From a virus, in IMG/VR virus record IMGVR_UViG_3300010392_003462, positions 1 to 30,176 of that record: DNA of 30,176 nt; one strand, 5' to 3'. Under the pieces are notes generated by a model. That model ran no database searches and was not told where the DNA came from. It saw only the letters and a list, made by a program, of their open reading frames with translations. The position numbers and the translations under genes are program-made. Positions 20,540 to 29,303 of this stretch are shown here, one piece after another (position 1 is the first letter of the stretch; each line of letters opens with the position of its first letter).

Positions 20540-23500
20540 TTAATTAGCGTTAACACCGCCGCGTGTAGGATGAATTGCACCAATATGTGAACTTAAAATA
20601 GCATCAGCGTCACCAAACGTTACACCTTCAACTTGATTTTGAAACGAAAACAACCCTGATGGACCGTTTATGAACAGAACATCACCACCGGCACCAAATT
20701 CAATATGCTCTATACCAAATGCATTTACTCCACTAGCACCATTAACACCGTTAATCGTGTAAGGAGAGCCAGGCTTTTCGATTAGATTGCCGTTGCTTGG
20801 ATTGATATCGTAAACAGAAACAGAACGACCAATCTTATTCAGAACGTAAAAATATTTTTCATCATGGTCAACAGTTATTGAAACCGGGCGATTGCCTGGC
20901 GTTACAGTATCCTCAAGCAATAAGCTGCCATCACCATTGATTTTATATTTAATCAACGTGTTATCAACGGAGTACAAAACAAAAAGCGCTGTTCCTGCTT
21001 TATTAATATATAAATCTGTTGGTTGCCAACCGGTTACTTGAAAGCCAGGCATATATGTCAAACTACCATCAGGGTTTATTTTGATAACTGACACACGATC
21101 CCTTTCTGTTTCAGCAAAATATAAAAATGGGGAAACTGGATTTTGAGCCAACATACCAAATTTGCCATCAGGTATCACCGCCACCCCACCAACTTGCGTT
21201 AATGTTTTATCAGGATTGATAATGTAACTTCGTACTTCGGCTTGATCCGTGCCAATTTGCGCTCTGAATTTTGAGGTAAAAAGATAATTACCGTCATAGC
21301 TCATTAAATGATTGTGGTTAACGTTAGAATAAGACTCGTACGCAACATTATCAAAAGTAGTCATAGAACCATTGAATGGATGTAGGTCATAGCGTTTTTG
21401 ATTTGATGTGTATAGATAACTACCAGAGGTATGTATTGCTGCAATTTGGTCCGGGTTATTTTCAATAAACGTTATTGAGCCAGGGATATTTGGGTTATAC
21501 GATATAACGCCTGTGCCAGAAATATCACCTTTCAAATAGAGAAATCGTTTATTATCTATCTGTACATTTATTACTTGAGTTGAAACGGTACCTTTATAAT
21601 TGATTGCGCTGATCGTAAACGGGCAATTGCAATCCTCATACATTGTTGAATCAACAGAAAAGGAAGGGTTTGATAGGTCTGTGGCGGTAGCATAAACGGC
21701 ACCATTGATTAATAAATCAATATTGGTAACACCAATTATGTCTGTTACGTTCGCTGTAACATTAAACGTTCCATTATGGAAGGTTCCAGCGCCAGCAGAA
21801 AAGTTACTTATAATCGCCCCACCCTCATCAATAGGAATGATTGGTTCGTTACCAAACAAGTAATTAGTGGAGTTATTGAGCGTATCCGCCAGAGACAAAA
21901 CATTAACGGTTTTGAATGGTGTTTGGTTTCTTGGGCTTTCGGAAAATTGAATATAACCCAACGCACCAAGATGACGGTATGTGTTTGCTGTAATATCCGT
22001 ATTACCAAGAGTCAACCTTATTGAAGCGTCACCCACTCCATCCAGTAACCCATCAGTTTGGATATCTTGCACTGCTATTGACTTCAATGACAACGAATTA
22101 ACGCTTGTGTGTGGTATTTGTTCAAAGGCCACGCTAAGGTTATAACTAAGCTGAGAAAAAGAAGCCAATAAAAAACCATACCGGGTAGGCGCATCAAGCG
22201 TAAGGCCACCGCTAACAATTGTAATATCATTTGGTATCGTGGCCAAAATGTCAAAATTAAACAGAGTACCAATATCAAAATTCGCTATATTGATAGCGCT
22301 ACCAGGTTCCATTCCATTTTTAATATTAAAGTCAGTCAATCCTTTCGCTATACTAGTAACAGTATTTATATTGACGTACTTATTAAGGCCTGGCGAATGA
22401 TTAAGAACAGTATGAAATACATCAGCACTATTTAAAGCAAGATCAACTCCAGAAGCCCACTCGATAAAACGGCCACCGGTTAATTCAAATACAACAGGAC
22501 CGGAATGCTCAAACAAATCAATACTAAAAAAACCTTTTATATCGGTAGTGGTTCTCAATAATTCAGCACCATTAACACCTGCAGCGTAATCATAAATAAC
22601 AACATCGCCACCAGAGACAAAGGTATTACCTTGATATAATGTTGATGGGGTGTTGAATATCTCAACAGTTTGAGAGAACGTTTGATTAGTGTTTTCAAAA
22701 ATATCTGTTGCAGTGGCCGTAATAGTGTAGAAGTCGTCAGCAAACATCGTTGAAGAAAGTGTTACGCGATAAACGCCGTCTTCTGTGATTATGTAATCTA
22801 AAATAGTGCCGTCGATATCAAACACAATATCTTGCAGTCCATAATTAAATGTTAAATGAAAATCAATAAAGCCAGCACCAGTAATTCTAGCGTCGAAATC
22901 ATAATCACTGGTTACTGTGGGGATCTCATTAAAAATATTATCAACAACTCCAACAAACATGGGATCTACGGATTCTATGATAGATAACGCAACAGCCTTT
23001 AAGTCAATACCGGTTAACCCACTTTGATTTAAATCACTATTAATTACATCAAATAACGTTTGCGCGAATTCACCGCGATAAAAGAGCGAAGACATAACTT
23101 GCGCTCCAAAATAAATTTGCCCTTCATTTGAATCACCATTAAAAATACCTTCTTCTAAGTCAGCTTGTATTGTTTGAGAAAAAGACAACGTGTTATAAAC
23201 ATTATTATGCCCTGGTACACCGTTGTTGACCGCGATGGTATCCGTCATTTTTGATATAGCCGCAATTAAAAAACTAAAGGTATGCCCTTCTGTCAAAATT
23301 GCAGTTTTTAAATCAATATCGGTAATATCCAGTTCGGTGGTAAAAGGAATCGGAATAGTTAGCCAGGTAGAAACCCGCGCATTAGCAAGATGCACAGCGT
23401 CTAAAGGTGTTACCCCTTCATTGTTTATAAGATGTTTAGATAAGGCGTAAGCTAGATGAGAAAATACGCTTATGGAAAAACTTTGATCTTTCCCAGATAG

Positions 23501-23851
23501 GTAGCTACTAACAGCGCATAATGTGAACCCATTGTTTGCAGGAACAATGCTGTTGGTTGCAATTTCTGTGTAGGTTGCGTTATCCGTACAAACCAAAATA
23601 GGCGTGTCAGGGTTTTTGATAGATAGTTTCAACATTCCTTCTGGTTTATCTCCTTGAGCCAATAATTCACCTTTCAAACCACTAAACTCATAGACGGTTG
23701 TGGTGCCTGTAACCCTACCATGTATTGTTATTTCAGCTGTTGGTCTCACTTCAGGTATGGGTTGGTCATCAGTTGTTGTTGTATTTCCACCTTCATCGCC
23801 ACACCCTACTAAAATCAGGGTGAATAAACTCGCTATTAAATATTTATACAT
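20540..23851 (-). CDS. Large surface lipoprotein with C-terminal beta-propeller (1103 aa)
   Basis: A signal peptide ends in lipobox LVGC (Cys17); the +2 residue is Gly, consistent with outer-membrane sorting. Two related modules follow (about 36-300 and 403-660), each with a strand-rich start and a helical part with FLIAAISKM or FLLASFSQL. Each is followed by an Ig-like stretch (about 305-400 and 680-768). Residues about 770-1100 form a YVTN/lactonase-like beta-propeller: DHDEKYFYVLN, SVSVYDINPSNG and GSLTYMPG recur. AGAGGG precedes the ATG. Encoded next to an outer-membrane barrel at the end of a T4SS operon, it may act in mating-pair adhesion or surface recognition; that is inference. Confidence 0.75.
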   Translation of the reverse strand: MYKYLIASLFTLILVGCGDEGGNTTTTDDQPIPEVRPTAEITIHGRVTGTTTVYEFSGLKGELLAQGDKPEGMLKLSIKNPDTPILVCTDNATYTEIATNSIVPANNGFTLCAVSSYLSGKDQSFSISVFSHLAYALSKHLINNEGVTPLDAVHLANARVSTWLTIPIPFTTELDITDIDLKTAILTEGHTFSFLIAAISKMTDTIAVNNGVPGHNNVYNTLSFSQTIQADLEEGIFNGDSNEGQIYFGAQVMSSLFYRGEFAQTLFDVINSDLNQSGLTGIDLKAVALSIIESVDPMFVGVVDNIFNEIPTVTSDYDFDARITGAGFIDFHLTFNYGLQDIVFDIDGTILDYIITEDGVYRVTLSSTMFADDFYTITATATDIFENTNQTFSQTVEIFNTPSTLYQGNTFVSGGDVVIYDYAAGVNGAELLRTTTDIKGFFSIDLFEHSGPVVFELTGGRFIEWASGVDLALNSADVFHTVLNHSPGLNKYVNINTVTSIAKGLTDFNIKNGMEPGSAINIANFDIGTLFNFDILATIPNDITIVSGGLTLDAPTRYGFLLASFSQLSYNLSVAFEQIPHTSVNSLSLKSIAVQDIQTDGLLDGVGDASIRLTLGNTDITANTYRHLGALGYIQFSESPRNQTPFKTVNVLSLADTLNNSTNYLFGNEPIIPIDEGGAIISNFSAGAGTFHNGTFNVTANVTDIIGVTNIDLLINGAVYATATDLSNPSFSVDSTMYEDCNCPFTISAINYKGTVSTQVINVQIDNKRFLYLKGDISGTGVISYNPNIPGSITFIENNPDQIAAIHTSGSYLYTSNQKRYDLHPFNGSMTTFDNVAYESYSNVNHNHLMSYDGNYLFTSKFRAQIGTDQAEVRSYIINPDKTLTQVGGVAVIPDGKFGMLAQNPVSPFLYFAETERDRVSVIKINPDGSLTYMPGFQVTGWQPTDLYINKAGTALFVLYSVDNTLIKYKINGDGSLLLEDTVTPGNRPVSITVDHDEKYFYVLNKIGRSVSVYDINPSNGNLIEKPGSPYTINGVNGASGVNAFGIEHIEFGAGGDVLFINGPSGLFSFQNQVEGVTFGDADAILSSHIGAIHPTRGGVNAN

Positions 23852-23868
23852 AACTTACCCTCTTTAAA

Positions 23869-24444
23869 TTAAAATAATAATCCAGCGTTTAAAAACAAAC
23901 CTTGAACGCCGTCATTTATCGGAAAATCATAATTCAACCCAACCGTCCATTTAAACGACCTTTTACTACCGGCAACCAAAGTTGTGGATAGTCGAGCCAT
24001 ATAATCGTTGCGTTTTTCATCCTCATATTTTGCACCTAAATAATTTTCAGATTCATAGGTAAAACGATCAGAATATTTTAGGGAGTTAAAGCCAAAACCA
24101 CCACCGAACCAAAGTTTGTAATTTATAGCAAGCGGGTACTTATATATGTATTCAGCAAAAATACCGAAGCCCTTAACTTCTTGCCCGATGTTTTCTGTCG
24201 ATGCTTCATAAGAATCAGCATGATAATATGCATCAAAATTAATCGATGTTTTGCGCTGCAAGAAATAGTTAAACTTAAAGCCAGCTCTTGATAGGGATGT
24301 TGCGTTGTCAACGCTTCCATCAGGGTCTTTAAGGGTTGTGTTAGAAACCGCAAGATATGGACCCCATAAAAAATTAAACTCTCTTGCATGGGCATTTGTG
24401 GTCACCAAGAGACCCGTTAATAGTAAAAAAAATAATCTCGCCAT
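23869..24444 (-). CDS. Outer-membrane beta-barrel protein (191 aa)
   Basis: A signal peptide (MARLFFLLLTGLLVTTNAHA, cleavage after AHA) is followed by alternating strands rich in aromatics and a terminal Phe (GLLF), typical of small outer-membrane barrels. AAGGG lies 8 bases before the ATG. It ends 17 bases before the lipoprotein gene, so the two probably form a surface pair. A 90-base gap upstream separates it from the nuclease gene and may hold its own promoter. Confidence 0.75.
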   Translation of the reverse strand: MARLFFLLLTGLLVTTNAHAREFNFLWGPYLAVSNTTLKDPDGSVDNATSLSRAGFKFNYFLQRKTSINFDAYYHADSYEASTENIGQEVKGFGIFAEYIYKYPLAINYKLWFGGGFGFNSLKYSDRFTYESENYLGAKYEDEKRNDYMARLSTTLVAGSKRSFKWTVGLNYDFPINDGVQGLFLNAGLLF

Positions 24445-24534
24445 AGTTAAACCCTTTTAGTATTGTTTAAAAAAATCAATTAAGCATTCTAATGTATCCC
24501 AGTATGCGTACAACTGAACAATAAAGCAAGAGTT

Positions 24535-25050
24535 TTATCGGCATCCGTTACGTAACGAACAGGTATTGCATTTGCGTCTGTCTACAGGAAATATAGGTTT
24601 TATCAACTGTTTTGAGTTGCGAGCGCTTTCAATCTCATGGCTCACTTGATTGTATAAAATTCGATTATCTTTAGGAAGGGGAATTTCTTTGAATTGACCA
24701 CTGCGGTTATATACGAATAAAGTATTAATGCCAGGGTATTTATCACGCGCTGCTAAGGCGCCAACCTTACCTTGAACAATGTCAGATTGCTTAATACCTT
24801 TAACTCGACCTTTAAACTCAACTATAGCTAACCCGTTTAAATAAGTGAAAATAAAATCAGGCTTGGCGCTCACTCTATATTGTTTGTTTTTTAATAGCGG
24901 TGAACTACCATCATCAGAATAGATAATCAATTCATTTTTAAGTTTTTTAATTCTTATCTTTGAGGTGCTTGCACGCTTACTCCACGTATTAAGCGCGATA
25001 AAACATAATATTATTATAATAAAAAATATTAACTGACCAAAATCACTCAC
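24535..25050 (-). CDS. C-terminal half of a split Cas4-like nuclease, membrane-anchored
   Basis: A 171-residue protein starting with GTG in a GTGA overlap with the previous gene. An N-terminal transmembrane segment (about 6-22) is followed by a RecB/Cas4-like core: Asp65 (KPDFIF), Glu78 and Lys80 (VEFKGR), and a Q-rich helix (QSDIVQGKVGALAA, 88-101) corresponding to motif QxxxY. It ends with Cys161-x2-Cys164-x5-Cys170, the spacing of the C-terminal three cysteines of the Cas4 iron-sulfur cluster. The first cluster cysteine and the motif histidine are missing here and are found in the preceding gene. The active nuclease would need both proteins. Confidence 0.75.
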   Translation of the reverse strand: MSDFGQLIFFIIIILCFIALNTWSKRASTSKIRIKKLKNELIIYSDDGSSPLLKNKQYRVSAKPDFIFTYLNGLAIVEFKGRVKGIKQSDIVQGKVGALAARDKYPGINTLFVYNRSGQFKEIPLPKDNRILYNQVSHEIESARNSKQLIKPIFPVDRRKCNTCSLRNGCR

Positions 25051-25295
25051 TTGAAACCACCTAACAAAATAAAAGCAAAAATAGTGACTCCCAATACAGT
25101 CGCTACAATAGCTATTAAGAGCAAAGCATTTGGTTTTCCGTTTGTTTGCGCCTCATGGTGTAATGTTCCAACAGCCATATTTTTTTGTGACGCCGCGCTA
25201 TGCTTTACGCCTATCGCTCTTAAATAAACAGTGTTTGGACAAAAACTAACCTGCCCGGCTTCACTGGCATTTACCCATGGTTCGTTATTTTTCAT
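25047..25295 (-). CDS. N-terminal half of a split Cas4-like nuclease, membrane-anchored
   Basis: An 82-residue protein beginning MKNNEPWVNASEAGQ. Residues 8-48 resemble the N-terminus of Cas4/Dna2 nucleases: SEAGQVSFCPNTVYLRAIGV with Cys19, then GTLHHE (43-48) carrying the motif-I histidine. A transmembrane segment (57-80) ends the protein. Its stop overlaps the GTG of the next gene. Together the two supply four cysteines and the H-D-E-K set, with the two membrane helices adjacent where the chain is broken. It overlaps the previous gene by 11 bases. Confidence 0.7.
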   Translation of the reverse strand: MKNNEPWVNASEAGQVSFCPNTVYLRAIGVKHSAASQKNMAVGTLHHEAQTNGKPNALLLIAIVATVLGVTIFAFILLGGFK

Positions 25296-25650
25296 TTAAA
25301 TATGCCCTGAAAGACTCTTGAGAAACAGAACCACCAGTTGCAGAGGTACCGGCATAGCGCAACAACCTACGATAATAAGGGCGCCCTATTATTTTACCAC
25401 TAGCAAACGTAAACGCCGGGTTGTCGTCAGGAAAACTGTCTATTGCTTCATCTCGCGAAACACTGATTTCGTTCTGCATTGGTATTTCTTTTAATTCCTT
25501 AATGGTCATTTCAATAAGGTCGGTAATAGAATACCCAGCTGCAAGAAGGTACAAGATAACTCGCTGCCTGGATTCTTTTCGATGAAAGAATGGTTGTAAT
25601 CTTTCCCATGTCTTCTGGTCCAACGCATATTTTTGAATTTTGGTAGTCAA
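25285..25650 (-). CDS. Hypothetical protein (121 aa), possibly degenerate tyrosine-recombinase-like
   Basis: The stretch RQRVILYLLAAGYSITDLIE (about 28-47) resembles the helix of tyrosine recombinases that holds the first catalytic Arg (usual form GLRxSE), but here Arg is replaced (GYS). The end (GRPYYRRLLRYAG, then ESFRAYL) loosely recalls the recombinase C-terminus without the His and Tyr. It could be a DNA-binding remnant or be unrelated. It overlaps the VirB10-like gene by ATGA and the Cas4-like gene by 11 bases, so it is a fixed part of this operon. Confidence 0.45.
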   Translation of the reverse strand: MTTKIQKYALDQKTWERLQPFFHRKESRQRVILYLLAAGYSITDLIEMTIKELKEIPMQNEISVSRDEAIDSFPDDNPAFTFASGKIIGRPYYRRLLRYAGTSATGGSVSQESFRAYLNEK

Positions 25651-26555
25651 AATGTTTTTCCTATAATTATGGTGACTGGTTGAGGGTTCGCATAAATAAT
25701 AATGTTCGTATTATTCGCACGATCCAAGTGACTTTGTTTATCAGACAGCATGGCATTAGTGCTTTCGGATAATGCGGCACCAGCGATAGGATTTGAAACA
25801 ACCGCTTGTATCCCGACTCTACCCGCTGCAATCAACCCTTTATTTACCCCCCCTTGCAAAATTTCTTGATTCTTTTCTTTTACAATCCCCGTAACTCCAG
25901 CGACATTAGATTCATCCCGAATGTACCCGAATACTTCAAATTCAATTGATTCAGGTTTAGGTGTAATTCCATGAGAAACCTGTATTTCTATCCGTTTTGT
26001 GGCTCCATTTACCGCTTTATTTCCATAAACTAAAGTGCCTACAGGAAAAGACTTGTATTTACCTGTGATTGATTTGGTGATTTTAATCTCAACCTGGCCT
26101 GTTTCAGCAGATGAAAACGCTCTTGTTATCTCACCTTCAATTCGCGTACCAAGCGTTATACCAAATCGATTACGTTTCTTGCTGACTTGCTGATAAATCA
26201 CGTTTCCACCAATAGCGGCATTGTTATTTACCTTCTGTCTATAATCCGATGAAGTATTAAAATATTGCGTATTGGTTGTTTCTTTTGCTGGTGCAGAATA
26301 CTTATTGCTGTTAAAAGGTTTTTTGTCGATAACTGAAGGATCGTTAACCGGCGCAACAATTTTTGATTGTATTGGTTTAATCTTTTCTTTTTTCGGGTCT
26401 TTAAACCCATTCAGCTTATCACTATTAAGACGCTGTTGTTTGGCACGATCAGAATCATATATCGAATTTTGCATGTCAATAATTTCCTGAAGGGTAACGC
26501 TGAGCGCGTTACCTGAAAAGGTAACCAAACAAAAAAGACTGAAAAACTTTACCAT
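25647..26555 (-). CDS. virB10: VirB10-like T4SS protein
   Basis: A 302-residue protein. A signal-like hydrophobic start (MVKFFSLFCLVTFSG) is followed by a polar linker (about 30-130) and a VirB10/TrbI-type C-terminal domain: GTRIEGEITRAF, then YKSFPVGTLVYGNK, then RIEIQV (about 135-215). VirB10 spans the envelope as part of the outer-membrane core complex. Unlike classical VirB10, no cytoplasmic N-terminal tail precedes the hydrophobic segment, and it resembles a cleavable signal peptide. It overlaps the VirB9-like gene by 7 bases. Confidence 0.75.
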   Translation of the reverse strand: MVKFFSLFCLVTFSGNALSVTLQEIIDMQNSIYDSDRAKQQRLNSDKLNGFKDPKKEKIKPIQSKIVAPVNDPSVIDKKPFNSNKYSAPAKETTNTQYFNTSSDYRQKVNNNAAIGGNVIYQQVSKKRNRFGITLGTRIEGEITRAFSSAETGQVEIKITKSITGKYKSFPVGTLVYGNKAVNGATKRIEIQVSHGITPKPESIEFEVFGYIRDESNVAGVTGIVKEKNQEILQGGVNKGLIAAGRVGIQAVVSNPIAGAALSESTNAMLSDKQSHLDRANNTNIIIYANPQPVTIIIGKTF

Positions 26556-27475
26556 GTCAATTCCAGGTTTTTTGTATCAACTAATAAATTAAAATTATAT
26601 TCCGTATAACGTTTGCCAGAATAAACAAACAAACCTTTCACCGGTTTGCCAGGCTCAATACGACGAGCATAAGAAAATACACCTTCAATTTCGAAGGGCG
26701 ATATGCTTTCATCGTCAGGAGTGAATACTCGGGCTGAGTTGATTGTTACCCCTGTTTTGGCTCTATCATCAACAAAAACCATAAATGGGATGGCGGTGTA
26801 CTTTCCAGAAGAAATTAAATCTTCGACCAGTACCGTAACTTTATCGCCATTAGTCAACACAGCTGAAGTTTTCTCATTAACAGCGGAATACGTCAAACCG
26901 TTATTCATAATTTCAGATAATCTAACCAATGCCGCCTTATCAATGAACTTCTCGTTCTTTTTGATTTTTTCCAGGTAATCATCCTCAAGTTGCTTGGTGC
27001 GCTGCCTAACCAAATTTTGAATGATCTTTTCTTTTGATTCTTTACTGAGCGTAAAATTAAAATCTGAGTAGTGTTTATTACTTGATTTCACACCAATTAG
27101 TTCAATCGTAATTTCATGTCCTGCAATATTTAAAAACAAATTACCAATCTTTGGTGATAAAGATTCAAATGAACTTACCTTTTCAGGGTCAACAAAAACC
27201 ACAAAATGGTTGACGGAACCAAGACCCTCTTGCCCCATATCTGGGGCCGCTTTAAATAATGGGTTGGTGATTAATAATGAAAACGGAATATCATAATCGT
27301 TGTCATTTAAAATGTAAGGGAACGTGAACTTAACACCCATTCCAATTGGCACGTATACAGTTTTTTGCGTGAAAGTCTCAAGCGGAATATCATCAACTCT
27401 CGGTTTAGCAAAAACGCCAGGTGAAACAAAAACAAATAAAACCAATGCAATAAGTAATTTTTTAATTGTAATCAT
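26549..27475 (-). CDS. virB9: VirB9-like T4SS protein
   Basis: A 308-residue protein with a signal peptide (cleavage after VFA, about residue 23). Strand-rich N-terminal part (about 30-130), a charged helix (about 142-175) and a beta-rich C-terminal domain (about 200-308). By order between VirB8- and VirB10-like genes and by size it fits VirB9/TrbG, the periplasmic ring subunit. The similarity is by layout more than by motif. It overlaps the VirB8-like gene by 14 bases. Confidence 0.6.
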   Translation of the reverse strand: MITIKKLLIALVLFVFVSPGVFAKPRVDDIPLETFTQKTVYVPIGMGVKFTFPYILNDNDYDIPFSLLITNPLFKAAPDMGQEGLGSVNHFVVFVDPEKVSSFESLSPKIGNLFLNIAGHEITIELIGVKSSNKHYSDFNFTLSKESKEKIIQNLVRQRTKQLEDDYLEKIKKNEKFIDKAALVRLSEIMNNGLTYSAVNEKTSAVLTNGDKVTVLVEDLISSGKYTAIPFMVFVDDRAKTGVTINSARVFTPDDESISPFEIEGVFSYARRIEPGKPVKGLFVYSGKRYTEYNFNLLVDTKNLELTW

Positions 27476-28115
27476 AATAACGAACCTCTACTCCGTAAGT
27501 GTTAGAAACTGATCTTGGCGCCGTTACCAAACCAAGTGTTACATCAAAATTAATACGTTGTTCTGTGGCGCCGTTGACAATAAGAGTCCCTCTAACGTGA
27601 ACCCAGACGACACCATTATTATCAAGCGGTGTAGAGATATAAGGTTTGTCGTCGCCCTTCTTTAACTTAATTCGCGACCTCATACCGGCTTCCTCAAGTT
27701 CTTTGTACTCCGGTGTGGTTGCTACCCGCTCTAATTCAGCTTTGTATAACTCACTCCCTTCGTCGATCATAGAAAGCGCGCAATGCACGTCGCGCATAAT
27801 AGTGGCGCTGTTTCTGGACAACCGACAATCCAAAAAATGCAATCCGCCATGAATGTATTGCTTATCTGTTCGTTGTAGGTCATTAACAAAATCGATCTGA
27901 CCAACAATCTGGCCTTGTTCGTTCATAATCAAAACAGGTTGTAATGTACCTGTCTTCACTAAATGTACTGCGAATAAATAAACTAATAAAACGGAAAAAA
28001 AGACCCACCCCATCATACGAAGTCGATACAATTGCGCAAATACCCACCCCCTTGGCCCTTGTTTTTGCATAATCTGTTTTGCGTCAGCTTTCGTGTTTGC
28101 GTTAATAGTTTGCAT
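27462..28115 (-). CDS. virB8: VirB8-like T4SS inner-membrane protein
   Basis: A 217-residue protein. A cytoplasmic N-terminus of about 30 residues (MQTINANTKADAKQ) is followed by one transmembrane helix (about 35-52, WVFFSVLLVYLFAVHLV) and a periplasmic domain (about 55-217), the VirB8/TrbF/DotI layout. VirB8 assembles the inner-membrane part of the channel. It lies between the VirB6-like and VirB9-like genes in the classical order. Confidence 0.65.
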   Translation of the reverse strand: MQTINANTKADAKQIMQKQGPRGWVFAQLYRLRMMGWVFFSVLLVYLFAVHLVKTGTLQPVLIMNEQGQIVGQIDFVNDLQRTDKQYIHGGLHFLDCRLSRNSATIMRDVHCALSMIDEGSELYKAELERVATTPEYKELEEAGMRSRIKLKKGDDKPYISTPLDNNGVVWVHVRGTLIVNGATEQRINFDVTLGLVTAPRSVSNTYGVEVRYYDYN

Positions 28116-28139
28116 ATGCTCTCGCTTTAGTTAGTTAAT

Positions 28140-28403
28140 TTATAAAACATTAGTTTTTGTTAAATTCTTTTTGGTGATCTTTTTAAACAACAAGACAATC
28201 CCTGTAATTAACAAAATACCAATCGCAAGCAAACCAAAAAGAGCAATAAGCTGAGTGTTATTTATGGGAGGAAAGTTAGGGCCAGGAAGATCCTTGGATA
28301 CAATCGCCCCAAAAGAAACAGCGTAAAACAATTTACTTCTGAGTAACTTAAATACAATAAAAGAAAAGATTATCGCTAAAAATGCTTTTATATTAATTGT
28401 CAT
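28140..28403 (-). CDS. Small two-helix membrane protein (87 aa)
   Basis: Hydrophobic stretches at about 5-35 and 50-74 predict two membrane helices, with a basic C-terminus (KKITKKNLTKTN). It occupies the place of virB7 in classical operons but is not a lipoprotein. AAAAGG lies upstream of the ATG, in the end of the VirB6-like gene. Possible roles are an inner-membrane assembly factor or an entry-exclusion protein. Confidence 0.55.
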   Translation of the reverse strand: MTINIKAFLAIIFSFIVFKLLRSKLFYAVSFGAIVSKDLPGPNFPPINNTQLIALFGLLAIGILLITGIVLLFKKITKKNLTKTNVL

Positions 28404-28405
28404 TA

Positions 28406-29299
28406 TTATTTGCCTTTTGGAAACCTGAATCTAATTGATTTTTGAACCATATTAATAGTTGGTTGCACGAATCCTTGATTATTCGCTGACGCTGATGCAA
28501 ATAGATAAGAGAGGATTGGAGCAACAATTAACAAACCCAAACTTATAATATTTATAATAGTAAAAGAGGATGCCACCGCCGCCGCGTCAAATGTCGCGCT
28601 GTGATTGGTTCCCGCTTGAGCTTTACGCAACGCAGTCACAATGGACCCGGAATACATTCCCAGTACAATACCCTCCATAACAGGCCACAAAAATATAAAA
28701 AATACTAACCCTTTCCATGCTGGTGTAATTTTTAACGACTTTGAAACAGCAAGTGGAATAATTATGTAACCCATAATGTAAGCGATACTAAAAAGTATGG
28801 CTTGCACATATTTAAGAAACCCAGCCAATGCAATCAACAGATATAAACTTATTTTGTATAACAATAAAGAGACAGCCGCAGGAACAGCCATTCCAAGGGT
28901 AGATCCTAAGTTCAACCAAAATTCAGAGGAAAATACAGATGGTGGGTTTGCTTCCGCTTTACTTTTAGCATCAATATGCTCATAGAATTGATCGAACTGA
29001 TAAAGCAATAATTTCACCGACCCCATGTTGGATGACAAATTCATTAAGTCATTTAAAAACCCAATAAAAAATGGGGTTATCAAAGCGTAAGCACCAAGAA
29101 CAAAAGACCATATCGCAATACTTCCTACTGTGCCGCCCCAACTATTAAGCCCTCCACCTTGAGAAATTTGAGTTTCAATAACCCGAACATAGCACGCGGA
29201 AACCAATAGCAACCCGGAAATAACCGCAACATATGGAGCAAACGAATAAGCGTGGGAATAAATTTGCGAGACATCAAATATAGCTGCAAGGACTTCCAT
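28406..29299 (-). CDS. virB6: VirB6/TrbL-like T4SS membrane protein
   Basis: A 297-residue polytopic protein with about six or seven hydrophobic segments (near 22-42, 58-82, 132-165, 170-190, 195-215 and 238-265), a polar periplasmic loop at about 90-130, and a basic C-terminus (RFRFPKGK). This fits VirB6/TrbL, which forms part of the inner-membrane translocation channel. It starts four bases from the VirB5-like stop. Confidence 0.72.
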   Translation of the reverse strand: MEVLAAIFDVSQIYSHAYSFAPYVAVISGLLLVSACYVRVIETQISQGGGLNSWGGTVGSIAIWSFVLGAYALITPFFIGFLNDLMNLSSNMGSVKLLLYQFDQFYEHIDAKSKAEANPPSVFSSEFWLNLGSTLGMAVPAAVSLLLYKISLYLLIALAGFLKYVQAILFSIAYIMGYIIIPLAVSKSLKITPAWKGLVFFIFLWPVMEGIVLGMYSGSIVTALRKAQAGTNHSATFDAAAVASSFTIINIISLGLLIVAPILSYLFASASANNQGFVQPTINMVQKSIRFRFPKGK

Positions 29300-29303
29300 C
29301 TAT

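Noticed and set aside
21776-22024. Plus- and minus-strand short frames inside the large lipoprotein gene
   Set aside because: They are shadows of a long, well-supported frame and have no start signals.
24523-24562. Minus-strand TTATCGGC near 24535 as a sigma28 -10 element
   Set aside because: At the required spacing the -35 reads TGTTCGTT, matching TAAAGTTT at only 3 of 8 positions, and it lies over the end of the nuclease gene.
24535-25295. The split Cas4-like genes as a simple frameshift pseudogene
   Set aside because: Each half has its own membrane helix at the break, a proper GTGA overlap and intact motifs; no slippery heptamer is seen. A sequencing error cannot be excluded entirely.
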